Positions 9,108 to 18,621 of a stretch of 44,903 nucleotides of DNA are shown one piece after another (the stretch's first letter is position 1; the number at the start of each line of letters is the position of its first letter). The position numbers and the translations under genes were made by a program. Source of the stretch: Paenibacillus sp. N3.4. GTDB lineage: Bacteria > Bacillota > Bacilli > Paenibacillales > NBRC-103111. Location: NCBI RefSeq assembly GCF_008017805.1, contig NZ_VRTT01000059.1:1-44903 (forward strand), read 5' to 3'. The notes below the pieces were generated by a model that saw only the letters and a program-made list of their open reading frames with translations, was not told the origin of the DNA and did no database searches.

Positions 9108-10100
9108 ATGACGACATGGCCAGTGACAAAGAAAATAATGCCGATTCATTCTGGAGCGACACAGAAACTGCTTGCCTTTGCCAGTTTGATTATGCTGGTG
9201 GCTATCTTCTCTTTAGGCTCAAGTAATTTTTTTCAATTTGATAATATTGTCGCCATTATGCTTTCGACCGCCGTCATTGGTGTGCTGGCACTGGGTTCTA
9301 CTTTTGTCATTATTACATCAGGGATTGATTTGGCAGTGGGTACGGTGATGACGTTTTCCTCGGTGATGGCGGGCGTCATGATTACGACGTGGCACCTGCC
9401 GATGCCGTTTGGCATTATCGGTGGTATCGCGACTGGGGCCATTTGTGGCTGTATGAGCGGATTGCTCGTAGCAAAAATGAAAATTCCACCGTTTATAGCC
9501 ACGCTAGCCATGATGATGGTGACAAAGGGGCTTTCCCTGGTCATTTCAGGAACGAAACCAATCTATTTCAATGACACTCCCGCGTTTAGTCAAATATCGA
9601 TGGGGTCTGTTATGAGTTCGATCATTCCAGGATTGGAAATTCCGAATGCCATTCTCATATTTTTTGGTGTAGCGATCATAGCGAGTATTCTTTTATCGAA
9701 GACGATTATTGGGCGCTACAATTTTGCTCTTGGCAGCAATGAGGAATCGACCCGCCTTTCCGGCGTTAATGTGGATTACTGGAAAATCGTCATCTATTCA
9801 CTCACAGGCGTATTCAGCGGTATAGCCGGAATCATGATGGCTTCCCGTTTGAACTCTGCGCAACCGGCCTTAGGCTCAGGTTATGAGCTAGAAGCGATTG
9901 CAGCAGTTGTCATTGGCGGCACTTCCTTAAGCGGAGGGAAGGGTTCTATCCTTGGCACTGTCATTGGTGCGCTTATTATGAGCGTATTGACGAACGGGCT
10001 GCGCATTTTATCCGTGAAACAGGAATGGCAGACGGTCATCGTAGGTTTGGTTGTCGTCTTAGCCGTTTACGCCGATATGTTGCGCCGTCGCAAAAATTAA
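9108..10100 (+). CDS. Sugar ABC transporter permease (RbsC type)
   Basis: A 330-residue BPD_transp_2 permease with 8-10 membrane helices. Family motifs seen: ALGSTFVIITSGIDLAVGT, IATLAMMMVTKGLSLVISG, and near the end LEAIAAVVIGGTSLSGGKGS, the ATPase-contact region. AAGGATGAG precedes the ATG. It lies 16 bases after the ATPase gene and would form the homodimeric membrane channel. No damage seen. Confidence 0.95.
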   Translation: MTTWPVTKKIMPIHSGATQKLLAFASLIMLVAIFSLGSSNFFQFDNIVAIMLSTAVIGVLALGSTFVIITSGIDLAVGTVMTFSSVMAGVMITTWHLPMPFGIIGGIATGAICGCMSGLLVAKMKIPPFIATLAMMMVTKGLSLVISGTKPIYFNDTPAFSQISMGSVMSSIIPGLEIPNAILIFFGVAIIASILLSKTIIGRYNFALGSNEESTRLSGVNVDYWKIVIYSLTGVFSGIAGIMMASRLNSAQPALGSGYELEAIAAVVIGGTSLSGGKGSILGTVIGALIMSVLTNGLRILSVKQEWQTVIVGLVVVLAVYADMLRRRKN

Positions 10101-10163
10101 GCTTAGGTAGCTACTCCATTCAGGAGCTGTATACAATAATTGAGGGATAAGGGGAGATTAGAA

Positions 10164-11200
10164 TTGAACAATGTCAGCGTAAAAAAAATCACTTGGATTA
10201 GCATGATACTATTGTTATCTACAACGGTTTTAGGGGCATGCGGCTCAAAAACTTCTGGAACGGCAAGCCCAGCTGCCACTGCAGCAGCAACAGCAGCAGC
10301 TACCGCTGCACCTGTAGCAGCGAAAGCGGACAAAATTTATATTCCTGTCATATCCAAAGGCTTCCAGCACCAGTTCTGGCAAGCCGTAAAATTGGGCGCA
10401 GAAAAAGCGGCCAAAGAATTTAATGTTGAAATTACGTTTGAAGGGCCTGAGACGGAAACGCAGGTCGATAAACAAATTGAAATGCTTCAGGCTGCGCTTG
10501 GCAAAAAGCCGCAAGCCATTGCATTCGCAGCGCTGGACAGCAAAGCCGCAAGTCCTCTTCTAGAGAAGGCCAAAGCGGCCAAGATCCCGGTTATCGGCTT
10601 TGACTCCGGCGTAGATAGCGATATCCCGGTTACAACTGCGGCAACGGATAATAAAGCAGCGGCCGCACTGGCAGCCGATAAGATGGCGGCCCTTATCGGA
10701 AATGAGGGAGAAATCGCGCTGGTCGTGCACGACAAACGAGCCGGACCGGAATCGATCGCAGAGATGGCTTTACGAACCGTATCAAGGAGAAATATCCGAA
10801 TATCAAAATTGTAGATACCCAATATGGTGGGGGTGATCAGTTGAAATCCACCGATTTAGCGAAAGCAATCATTCAGGCTCATCCGAATATCAAAGGTTTC
10901 TTTGGATCGAATGAAGGCTCTGCGATTGGGGTTATCAACGCGGTGACTGAACTTAAGAAAGATGGCAAACTGACAGTCGTCGGTTATGATTCGGGTAAAC
11001 AACAAATGGATGCCATCCGAAGCGGTAAAATGGCTGGAGCGATTACGCAGGACCCGATTGGTATTGGCTATTGGTCTGTAAAAGCAGCCGTTCAAGCCAT
11101 TAAAGGGGAAACTGTTCCCAAATCAATCGATACAGGTTTTCACTGGTATGACAAAACGAACATCGATGCGGCGGATATTAAGCCATTGCTTTACGAATAG
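10164..11200 (+). pseudogene. Sugar-binding lipoprotein (Peripla_BP_4) with a frameshift
   Basis: Extracellular substrate-binding subunit of the ABC importer. TTG start at 10164 with GGGGAGA six bases upstream; signal peptide ends in lipobox LGAC; then an Ala/Thr-rich linker of roughly 25 residues, and the fold starting KIYIPVISKGFQHQFWQ. The frame breaks in the AAA run at 10734-10736: adding one A restores HDKTSRTGIDRRDGFTNRIK, a canonical sequence, and the rest reads to 11200 (FFGSNEGSAIGVINAV). As written, the product would lose its second lobe and be unable to bind sugar, leaving the transporter without its receptor. A single-base sequencing error is at least as likely as a real mutation. 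It resembles the sensor paralogue at 14713. Confidence 0.88.
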
Positions 11201-11308
11201 ATTGAGCTGGGACTGTGCTTTCATAGGCAGTCTCTATTGCCGTTTATGGAAAGTACTGTGTACAATACAGGTAAGCGTATGATTTCATTCCGAAATGAAG
11301 GTGTCGAC

Positions 11309-12919
11309 ATGCACAGGATGGTCCTTATCGATGATGAAGATGAAGTCAGACAAGGCATTAAACAAAAGACAAATTGGGAAGCTTGCGGCTTTCAGCTTGT
11401 CGGTGATTTTGATAATGGCCGCGACGCTTTCGAAGCGATGGATGAGCTGCAGGCCGATGTCGTCATCACAGATATATGCATGCCTTTTATGGATGGTCTT
11501 GAATTAACGAAGCATATCGCTGCCAAATACCGGGATGTCAAAGTCATTATTGTAACCGGTTACGAAGATTTCGAATATGCGAAGCAAGCGATTAAATTAA
11601 AGGTGAAAGATTACTTGCTGAAGCCGATTAACTCCGCAGAATTCACTGAATTTCTTCATAAATTAAGGATAGAGCTCGATGAAGAACGCAAGCAAAAAGA
11701 AGATATTTCTTTACTAAAAATTCAGTTTCAAGAAAGCCTGCCACTGCTAAGGGAGCGTTTCTTAGAACGAATCGTCACCTCCTGTATGAAGCAAGACGAA
11801 GTGGAGCGTAAGCTGCAGCGCTTCAAGCTCTCCTTGGATGGCCCCTGTTATCGGGTCCTAATTGGAGATATTGATGAATTCAATCGAGTACCTTTTCAGG
11901 AGGGGGACGAAGAGCTTCTTCGTTTTGCCGCTTATAACATTATGCATGAAATTATTGAACAGGAGCATGGTGGGATTGTTTTTCGAACACGTGACGATAA
12001 GTTTGTGGGATTAATGAGCGGAGCTGCGGAAGAGCTTGAATGGATTTGCCAAACGTTGGCTGAGCAAAGCAAGCACAATATGGAAAAATATTTGAAGCTT
12101 TCCGTTACTTTTGGCATTGGAAGAATCTATGACGCGCTGAGACATATCCCCAAAACCTTTCAGGAAGCCTTGTCTGCATTGGATTATCGATTCCTATTGG
12201 GTACCCATAAAGTGATATCCATTCAAGATTTAGAATATGGTCGCAGCCTTGAAACGCTAAGCTATTCCCATTTTGAGAAAAAACTCATTGCTGCTATTAA
12301 AATAGGTGACAAAACATCAGCTGCACAAGGCTTACAGGATTGGATAGATGAATTGAAAATGTCATCTTGTTCCATGGAATCTTGCTATGGGAAGCTGCAT
12401 AAACTTCTGGTTGTCCTCATGAATGTGATAGTTGAAACGGGCCTTGAAGAAACTAGGGTGCTCGGAGATCATTCCTTTATGCAAATGACAGCTAGAAAAA
12501 CACTTGATGATGTTAAAGGCTGGCTGGAAGACATCTGTATTACGATGATCGATTTGCTTACCGTGAAACGAACAACCGTTTCCCAATCTCAGATGGAAGC
12601 AGCGATTCTGTATATCCACGAAAATTATACGGATGATCAGCTTTCACTTCAGCAAGTATGCAATCATATCTACATGAGTATGAGTTATTTCAGCGCATCG
12701 TTTAAAACGCATACAGGGGAAACCTTTATTGAATATGTCACGAGGGTTAGACTGCATACCGCAAAGGATTTATTAGCTTCGTCGTTTTTGAAAACGTATG
12801 AAATTGCTGACAAAGTCGGCTATAGCGACCCCCAATACTTCAGTGTTATTTTCAAACGTCATGTTGGCATGACTCCGAAAGCCTACAGAACGGCTCAGAA
12901 AGGTCATCTCACACCATGA
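11309..12919 (+). CDS. YesN-type response regulator (REC-AraC)
   Basis: 536 residues. The N-terminal receiver (MVLIDDEDEVRQG, phospho-acceptor Asp in VVITDICMPFMDG, Lys in DYLLKPI) spans about residues 1-120. A central region of unknown fold follows, and a C-terminal AraC-type double helix-turn-helix has LSLQQVCNHIYMSMSYFSAS and YEIADKVGYSDPQYFSVIFK. The ATG at 11309 follows GAAGGTG; the longer frame from 11237 is not supported by a ribosome site. It overlaps the kinase gene by four bases. By position and family it should activate the sugar operon upstream in response to the kinase and binding protein downstream. Confidence 0.93.
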   Translation: MHRMVLIDDEDEVRQGIKQKTNWEACGFQLVGDFDNGRDAFEAMDELQADVVITDICMPFMDGLELTKHIAAKYRDVKVIIVTGYEDFEYAKQAIKLKVKDYLLKPINSAEFTEFLHKLRIELDEERKQKEDISLLKIQFQESLPLLRERFLERIVTSCMKQDEVERKLQRFKLSLDGPCYRVLIGDIDEFNRVPFQEGDEELLRFAAYNIMHEIIEQEHGGIVFRTRDDKFVGLMSGAAEELEWICQTLAEQSKHNMEKYLKLSVTFGIGRIYDALRHIPKTFQEALSALDYRFLLGTHKVISIQDLEYGRSLETLSYSHFEKKLIAAIKIGDKTSAAQGLQDWIDELKMSSCSMESCYGKLHKLLVVLMNVIVETGLEETRVLGDHSFMQMTARKTLDDVKGWLEDICITMIDLLTVKRTTVSQSQMEAAILYIHENYTDDQLSLQQVCNHIYMSMSYFSASFKTHTGETFIEYVTRVRLHTAKDLLASSFLKTYEIADKVGYSDPQYFSVIFKRHVGMTPKAYRTAQKGHLTP

Positions 12920-14682
12920 GCAATTGGCGAAGCCCCTTTCAATTTCAGCGTATTCACACCAAGATTGCCCTGGCCTTCTCTTGTTTAATTTTATGCACAA
13001 CGGTCATATTAAGCTATAACGCTTATCGTCTTTCCGCAACTGCGGTTACGGATACATCCCTGGACTACACCAAGCAGTTAATTGAACAGGTCAATAAAAA
13101 TATACAAACCTATATCAGCAACATGGAGAGCATTTCTACGTTATCTTTAAGCAATATGGACTTAAAAAGGTATATGGAGCTCGCAGATCCGGCTGGTAAG
13201 GATGGTGAACAATTAGCCAAACAAATAAGCAATGACTTCCGTTCTATTGTTTCTTCTAGAAATGATATCGCTTCCATCGTATTTATTGGTTCCAATGGGG
13301 CTTTGGTGTCAGATCGCCCTTATGCTTTGTTTAAATCGTACTCTGAATTAATCAAACAAGAGTGGTATACGACGGCCCTTACAGGCAAAAGTGATGTCAT
13401 TATTTCATCTTCCCATGTCCAGCATTTGTACCGAGATGAGTATAAGTGGGTTGTTTCTATCAGTAAACAAATGCCAATTCATTCTTCGAGCTTGGAAAAT
13501 GGCGTTCTTTTGGTAGATTTAAACTATAACGTCATTAATGACTTGTGTAAGCAAATTCAACTGGGTAAAAAGGGATATGTATTTATTCTGGATCCACAAG
13601 GGAATTTGGTTTATCACCCTCAGCAGCAGCTCGTTTACTCCGGTTTGAAGGGGGAGGATATCCCTGCGCTTTTGCAAGCAAGTGACCGCTCATTTCCAAT
13701 CCAAGAAGCGCAGCAAAGTAAGATCTATACGGTCCGTACGACCAATTTCGGTTGGAAAATTGTTGGAGTTACCTATCCGGATGATCTGCTTGGGAGCAAA
13801 AAGGATATGCAGGTATCATCCGCGATTTGGGGGCTTCTATCTCTTATTATTGGTCTTGCCATTTCTATTCTGTTATCTGTCACGTTAACCAGACCGATTA
13901 AACAGCTGGAAGCGCATATGAAACAGGTGGAAAAAGGGAATTTTGATATTCGCGTCGTTGTGGAGGGAACGAACGAGATTAGCAAGCTATCCCGAACGTT
14001 TAATTTAATGATTAGCAAAATCAAAGAATTAATGAGTCAAACTGTGCAGGACCAGGAAGTAAAGCGAATAAGTGAGCTTAAAGCTCTGCAAGCACAAATC
14101 CAACCCCATTTTCTGTATAACACGCTGGACTCGATCATTTGGATGGCTGAAATGGGAAAAGTGGATGAGGTCGTAATCATGACCTCTGCCTTATCCAAGC
14201 TGCTTCGATCCAGCATAAGCAAAGGGGAGGAACTGGTCCCTGTCGCTGTCGAGCTGGAGCACGTGTACAATTATTTGAAGATCCAGAATATTCGTTATCG
14301 GAATAAATTTACGTATTCGATTGAAGTTGATGAAGACATTCTGCCCTGCAGTATTTTGAAAATCGTTCTACAGCCGCTCATAGAGAATGCCATTTACCAT
14401 GGAATGAAGCATTTGGCAGATCGTGGACACATTCGCTTAACGGGGCGAAAGAGGGATGGGATCATCGAAATCAAGATTATGGACAATGGTGTCGGTATGA
14501 GCGAGGAGCAGGTGATGAACTTAGTGCTCAAAGTTCGCCAAAAGGAAGCAGGCCAAAGCTTCGGACTTTACAACGTCAATCACCGCATTCAACTCTATTT
14601 CGGAGAAGGTTATGGATTGGCATTTGAAAGTGAGCTGGAAGAGGGAACGACGGTGACCCTACGTATCCCTGAACTGCCGTGA
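12916..14682 (+). CDS. YesM/LytS-type sensor histidine kinase
   Basis: 588 residues. One membrane helix near residues 15-38, an extracellular Cache-like sensor domain (GYVFILDPQGNLVYHPQ), a second helix around 295-325, a HAMP domain (TLTRPIKQLEAHMKQVEKG), the His_kinase domain with phospho-His in LQAQIQPHFLYNTLDSI, and a HATPase with PLIENAIYHGMKH, DNGVGMSE and QSFGLYNVNHRIQ. The start codon overlaps the regulator stop. The family phosphorylates the adjacent AraC-type regulator. A membrane-anchored sugar-binding protein encoded immediately downstream suggests the ligand reaches it through that partner. Confidence 0.94.
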   Translation: MSNWRSPFQFQRIHTKIALAFSCLILCTTVILSYNAYRLSATAVTDTSLDYTKQLIEQVNKNIQTYISNMESISTLSLSNMDLKRYMELADPAGKDGEQLAKQISNDFRSIVSSRNDIASIVFIGSNGALVSDRPYALFKSYSELIKQEWYTTALTGKSDVIISSSHVQHLYRDEYKWVVSISKQMPIHSSSLENGVLLVDLNYNVINDLCKQIQLGKKGYVFILDPQGNLVYHPQQQLVYSGLKGEDIPALLQASDRSFPIQEAQQSKIYTVRTTNFGWKIVGVTYPDDLLGSKKDMQVSSAIWGLLSLIIGLAISILLSVTLTRPIKQLEAHMKQVEKGNFDIRVVVEGTNEISKLSRTFNLMISKIKELMSQTVQDQEVKRISELKALQAQIQPHFLYNTLDSIIWMAEMGKVDEVVIMTSALSKLLRSSISKGEELVPVAVELEHVYNYLKIQNIRYRNKFTYSIEVDEDILPCSILKIVLQPLIENAIYHGMKHLADRGHIRLTGRKRDGIIEIKIMDNGVGMSEEQVMNLVLKVRQKEAGQSFGLYNVNHRIQLYFGEGYGLAFESELEEGTTVTLRIPELP

Positions 14683-14712
14683 AGGCTAGGAGGAAAAAAG
14701 GGGGGGGATTCA

Positions 14713-15690
14713 TTGAAATTCAGAGTGATCATTATGTTGGTCATCGTTATTGTTGGTGTTGTTTATGTTTGGAAGAGCTTTCTAGTTTCCAAGGAAATAG
14801 ATAAACCTAGAACCATTATTATGATCCCCAAAACGGTAGATCGACGCGTAGAGTTCTGGCAAGTACTGAACCAAGGGGTAGTTGCAGCAGCCAAGGAGTA
14901 CAATGCGGAAGTGACTGTCATGGGGACACCCGCTGAGTCTTTGGTTGATGAGCAAATAGGCCTGGTCGATGAGGCGATCGCTCTTAAGCCGAAAGCTATC
15001 ATTTTGGCGGCTACGGACTATAATCGTTTGGTTCCGATTGCAGAAAAGATCATTCGTTCTGGCATTAAGCTGATCACGGTCGATTCGGGACTGGATGGCG
15101 ACATTTCTTCTAGTTTTATAGCAACGGATAGCTATGCAGCAGGTCGTAAAGCCGTAGAAACCATGCGACGCAATGTGCAAGGGTCTGCGACTTTCGCCAT
15201 TGTAAGTTTTGTTAAATCATCGAATACCCAACTAGAAAGAGAAAGCGGTGTGAGAGATACACTGAAAGATGATAGCTCCGTGCAAATTCTAGACTCCGTC
15301 TATAGCAATGGCTCGGAAGAAAGGGCCTACGAGTTAACGAAAAAGCTGCTAAACGAGCACGCTGAAATCCGCGGTATTTTCGGATTAAATGAGGTATCGA
15401 CGGTTGGTGCAGCTAGGGCGTTGAAAGAATTGGACAAAGGCGGAAGCATTAAGTTAGTCGGCTTCGATAGCTCTATGAATGAAATCGGGTTTATTGAAGA
15501 TGGTATTTTGCAAGCAACTATTGTTCAAAAGCCGTTCAATATGGGGTATTTAGCCGTGAAGACAGCACTCGAGGTGATGGATGGCAAGTTAGTAAAACCT
15601 AACATAGATACAGGCTCAGAGGTGATCACCAAAGATAATATGTACACGAGTGAAAATCAGAAACTGTTATTCCCTTTCGTAGAGAAGTAA
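14713..15690 (+). CDS. Membrane-anchored sugar-binding sensor protein (XylFII-like)
   Basis: 325 residues, TTG start at 14713 after an AGGAGGAAAAAAGGGGGGG stretch. A single N-terminal membrane helix (VIIMLVIVIVGVVYVW) without a lipobox anchors a Peripla_BP_4 fold (EFWQVLNQGVVAAAKEYNAE; PIAEKIIRSGIKLITVDSGL; GIFGLNEVSTVGAARALKEL; ATIVQKPFNMGYLAVKTAL). It is a paralogue of the transporter receptor at 10164 but undamaged. In clostridia, XylFII-LytS/YesN is a known three-component system in which such a protein presents xylose to the kinase; the gene set here matches that logic. Sugar unknown. It may also be a second uptake receptor, though lack of a lipobox and its position after the kinase favour sensing. 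Confidence 0.85.
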   Translation: MKFRVIIMLVIVIVGVVYVWKSFLVSKEIDKPRTIIMIPKTVDRRVEFWQVLNQGVVAAAKEYNAEVTVMGTPAESLVDEQIGLVDEAIALKPKAIILAATDYNRLVPIAEKIIRSGIKLITVDSGLDGDISSSFIATDSYAAGRKAVETMRRNVQGSATFAIVSFVKSSNTQLERESGVRDTLKDDSSVQILDSVYSNGSEERAYELTKKLLNEHAEIRGIFGLNEVSTVGAARALKELDKGGSIKLVGFDSSMNEIGFIEDGILQATIVQKPFNMGYLAVKTALEVMDGKLVKPNIDTGSEVITKDNMYTSENQKLLFPFVEK

Positions 15691-15798
15691 TATGTATGCT
15701 ATTCGTTGTTATAAATATACAAATTATGGATTGTTAATTCATAGCGTATCGGCTACAATATGAGGTATATTCAATTCATACTCCGAGGGGGAATCCTG

Positions 15799-16197
15799 AT
15801 GCTAGGGCTTTTGAAAAGATGGATGCATACGCCAAAGCAGGAACCTTCAGTCGCTGTGGATTACAAAACGATGGAAATCGATGTTGTCATCAAGTGCTTT
15901 GTCTCAGATAAAGATAAGCCGTTTCGTGTCATTTTTAAAGTGGACAAACAAGGCTCTTTCTTTTCCAAAGATATTTTCGTGAAAAATGTGGACCCAAAGA
16001 CAACTTACGAACTGGTTAATAACTTCTCCACACTTGGAATGAACTACGAGGAGCTGAAGAAGTACGGCAGCACGGATCATGCTGAGTACAGCTTCGCGAC
16101 TTTGGAAGAAGCCAAAAAGGTGAAAGATACAACAGTCGAATACATACGCTTTCTAATTCGGGAACATCAACAAGAAACACTTGCGAGAATTTCATAG
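15799..16197 (+). CDS. Conserved-looking small protein of unknown function
   Basis: 132 residues, charged and lysine-rich, with no membrane segment or signal peptide. The start MLGLLKRWMHTP at 15799 follows CGAGGGGGAA; the frame is open from 15760 but that extension would place the ribosome site inside the gene. I do not recognise a family. The C-terminal half is probably helical (EEAKKVKDTTVEYIRFLIRE). It stands alone with its own terminator at 16211 and follows the sugar operon by about 110 bases. Confidence 0.75.
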   Translation: MLGLLKRWMHTPKQEPSVAVDYKTMEIDVVIKCFVSDKDKPFRVIFKVDKQGSFFSKDIFVKNVDPKTTYELVNNFSTLGMNYEELKKYGSTDHAEYSFATLEEAKKVKDTTVEYIRFLIREHQQETLARIS

Positions 16198-16210
16198 GAT
16201 ATATGTAAAA

Positions 16211-16235
16211 GAACTAGCGATTACATCGCTAGTTC
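16211..16235 (+). terminator. Terminator after the 132-residue gene
   Basis: GAACTAGCGA / TCGCTAGTTC is a perfect 10-bp stem with loop TTACA, followed by CTTTATTTA. Confidence 0.8.
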
Positions 16236-16323
16236 CTTTATTTAGTAAATATGTATATGTCGATACTTTTGCTTCGCATCTACCTTGACAAACTCACTCG
16301 TCCCTGAAGGACGACGAAGTCGT

Positions 16324-16680
16324 TTATCCTTGATTGGCAGGCTTATCTGATTGTTGCTGCTGAACCAATTCTTTTAGACGATGTTGGCGAAGCTTGGTTA
16401 TCGTAGTGAATTTAGAATCGTTTCCTTTCAATTCGAAAAAAACCTTGCCATCCTGAATGTGTAAAACCTTGGTCGTATTGACATAGCAATCCATGTTGAC
16501 CTTGAAGAAAGACTTATCTGCGATAATAACTTGAATTTGCTCGGTTGTCATACGTTTCTTGATATGATAGTTTTTCCCGTGGAAAGAGACAAGACCGTGT
16601 TCTCCAACTCGGAAGTACAGGATGTCTTTTTCAAGTACAAAGTTTTCGTACGTGTTTCGAGCATCGAGCGCTACATTCAT
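16324..16680 (-). CDS. LytTR-domain DNA-binding regulator, stand-alone
   Basis: 118 residues consisting almost wholly of a LytTR domain: ILYFRVGEHGLVSFHGKNY, then FFKVNMDCYVNTTKVLHIQ, matching the family pattern in which F-x-R-x-H/N-x-S-x-x-VN is conserved (here degenerate as FFKVNMDCYVN). There is no receiver domain, so phosphorylation by the kinase encoded just upstream (16796-18532) would need another partner or does not occur. AAGGGGGA precedes the start. Tandem cre-like sites lie 21-51 bases before the start codon. Confidence 0.85.
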   Translation of the reverse strand: MNVALDARNTYENFVLEKDILYFRVGEHGLVSFHGKNYHIKKRMTTEQIQVIIADKSFFKVNMDCYVNTTKVLHIQDGKVFFELKGNDSKFTTITKLRQHRLKELVQQQQSDKPANQG

Positions 16681-16700
16681 TTTAAGTCCCCCTTTAAAAA

Positions 16701-16731
16701 TGATAACGCTTATAATTTGATAACGCTTTCA
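16701..16731 (-). promoter_or_regulatory. Tandem cre-like (CcpA) sites upstream of the LytTR gene
   Basis: Plus-strand TGATAACGCTT is repeated at 16701-16711 and 16718-16728, 17 bases apart. Read on the minus strand, 16731-16718 is TGAAAGCGTTATCA, which fits the cre consensus TGWAANCGNTNWCA at every position; 16714-16701 (TATAAGCGTTATCA) deviates at position 2. A direct repeat is also the usual form of a LytTR binding site, so autoregulation is an alternative reading. Confidence 0.5.
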
Positions 16732-16795
16732 TTTTAACATAGTTAGACGAATATGAGAAGGGGGGGGGGATATGTCATATTTCCCCGGAAATGAT

Positions 16796-18532
16796 TTACA
16801 CTGGAATTGTAATCATGAAGCGTGTTTCATCCTCCGTAGTGATGAAATCGAGAGACCCATTATACTTAACGACGAGTTTCTTCACGATGCTTAGGCCTAA
16901 TCCTGCATGAAACGCTGAGTCTGATTTGCTTGAAAATCCCGGTTCGAACAACCTCTTATGAAAATGTGTAGGGATGGGATCGCCGTTGTTGATGACCTCG
17001 AATCTGAGCAAACTGCCTTCCACATTCCCAATCAGAGTCACCTTTTTTTCTATATGTTTCGTTGAAGCAGCAACAGCGTCAAATGCATTATCCACCAAAT
17101 TACTAATCATTTTTACCAAATCGGTTGCTTTAATGGCGCTAAGACTAATTCGATTTAAATTGCCAACTTCATGTTGGAACACAACTTTACGCTCTAGGGA
17201 TTGTATAACCTTCGATTGGACGATCGCACATAAAGAGGGGACATCGATCTGAATGATATCGTTCAGGGCGTTCGTTTCATCGATAATTTCTCCAGTATAC
17301 CGGTCAAGTTCCTCGTACTCTTTCAAATGAACGAGCGAATGAATGGTTGCTACATGATTATTAAAGTCATGCCTCTGCTCTTTCATGGAGCGAAAAAGTG
17401 AACCAATATTATCCACATACACCTCTTGAATACTTTCTGCCGTAGCTTCCCTATTTCGATTAATGAAACGAATGACGAAGAAGACGAGGAAGAAAGCCAT
17501 GATGGCTGTAACGCCGATAATTAAGAGCAAGCTGGTTTGCTGCTGTTGAATGGCTCTTTGAACTTTCTCATAGTCTGCTGTAAGCCCAATAACGACAGGA
17601 AAGTCTAATTGGAGGGGGATAAACATTTTTAAATATGGCTTACCGGCAATGGTCGTTTGAAACTGTTTGCGTTCTTTGGTTTTCATTACAGCTTGGACAT
17701 AAGCCATATCCCGGTCATCTTTCACTTCATAGGAGCCAAACAAAATATCCCGATCGGAGAACCATACGTAGCCTTCTTTCTCGAATTGTCCTTTTTCTTT
17801 AAGAAAAATAGGCGGGTTGTAAACGGTAATTTCTTTGGCACCATAGTCGGTATAACCGTTAATCATCTCACTGATAACAGCATCTACCCCCGTATCACGT
17901 TGATAATTTGTGAAGAATGCATCGTGGACGAAAGGATCTATAATGTAATTCGTTCGACCATCGTGGTAGTATCCCCATTTATCAATGAATTGCAGACTGG
18001 TCATGGATGTATTAAAGGGTCCCGACCAATAGTGCGGCAAGGCTTGTCCACTGTTCACTTTCACTTCTTGCTGATCCAGAAGTTGATTAAAGGCAGGGAA
18101 CCAATCCCTCACCCACCCTTTGGTACTCATATTAATTTCCTTGGGATCGGATGATTTATAACCAATAATATCATCTTCGCTGCGCTTCATTAACGTGATG
18201 TGATCAACCATCAGTTCTTGGCTAAGGACAGCGAGATCCTCATTTTTCACTTGTTCAATGTCCGGATCAAGACGGTATTGAGCAGCTAGAGCAGCAGTTC
18301 GTAAATTTTGACCAATAAGATCCTCTATATATTTTTCGGTTGTTTTTGAATGTCTAATCGAAGTGGCTACATTGTCGGCAATAATTTGCATCCGCGTTTC
18401 CAGTTCAGAAGTTAGCATTTGTTTTGTATAATAGTAGAATACACTGTCAGTTAGTAGTACAATGATGAGCGAAACCATGAGGATAAAAATGGAATATCGC
18501 AGTTGAATTTTTGGTTTCTTAGGTGCAAGCAT
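16796..18532 (-). CDS. Sensor histidine kinase, SpoOB-alpha / CitA-AgrC-like
   Basis: About 578 residues. First membrane helix near residues 14-35, a long extracellular sensor region including GYVWFSDRDILFGSYEVKDD, a second helix (LLLIIGVTAIMAFFLVFFVI, about residues 335-358), then the dimerisation helix with SMKEQRHDFNNHVATIHSL carrying the phospho-His, and a HATPase with KMISNLVDNAFDAVAA and HAGLGLSIVKKLV. The RHDFNNH motif is shared by CitA/DcuS and AgrC kinases. The ATG at 18532 has GGGAGATGACATC before it. It is followed by the stand-alone LytTR gene, suggesting a split AgrC/AgrA-like or LytS/LytR-like pathway that lacks its receiver. Confidence 0.9.
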   Translation of the reverse strand: MLAPKKPKIQLRYSIFILMVSLIIVLLTDSVFYYYTKQMLTSELETRMQIIADNVATSIRHSKTTEKYIEDLIGQNLRTAALAAQYRLDPDIEQVKNEDLAVLSQELMVDHITLMKRSEDDIIGYKSSDPKEINMSTKGWVRDWFPAFNQLLDQQEVKVNSGQALPHYWSGPFNTSMTSLQFIDKWGYYHDGRTNYIIDPFVHDAFFTNYQRDTGVDAVISEMINGYTDYGAKEITVYNPPIFLKEKGQFEKEGYVWFSDRDILFGSYEVKDDRDMAYVQAVMKTKERKQFQTTIAGKPYLKMFIPLQLDFPVVIGLTADYEKVQRAIQQQQTSLLLIIGVTAIMAFFLVFFVIRFINRNREATAESIQEVYVDNIGSLFRSMKEQRHDFNNHVATIHSLVHLKEYEELDRYTGEIIDETNALNDIIQIDVPSLCAIVQSKVIQSLERKVVFQHEVGNLNRISLSAIKATDLVKMISNLVDNAFDAVAASTKHIEKKVTLIGNVEGSLLRFEVINNGDPIPTHFHKRLFEPGFSSKSDSAFHAGLGLSIVKKLVVKYNGSLDFITTEDETRFMITIPV

Positions 18533-18621
18533 GATGTCATCTCCCAGAATTCTGATATATGTCATAGTACAATCATAAACCATTTATTTAGATGATTACA
18601 TATAAAATCGGAGGATTTAGG

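Noticed and set aside
10103..10514. Alanine- and cysteine-rich minus-strand frames
   Set aside because: They are products of the low-complexity Ala/Thr linker of the sugar-binding lipoprotein read backwards.
10731..10740. Programmed ribosomal frameshift in the sugar-binding protein
   Set aside because: No X-XXY-YYZ slippery heptamer with downstream pseudoknot is evident, and many unrelated genes nearby show similar breaks, so mutation or sequencing error is simpler.
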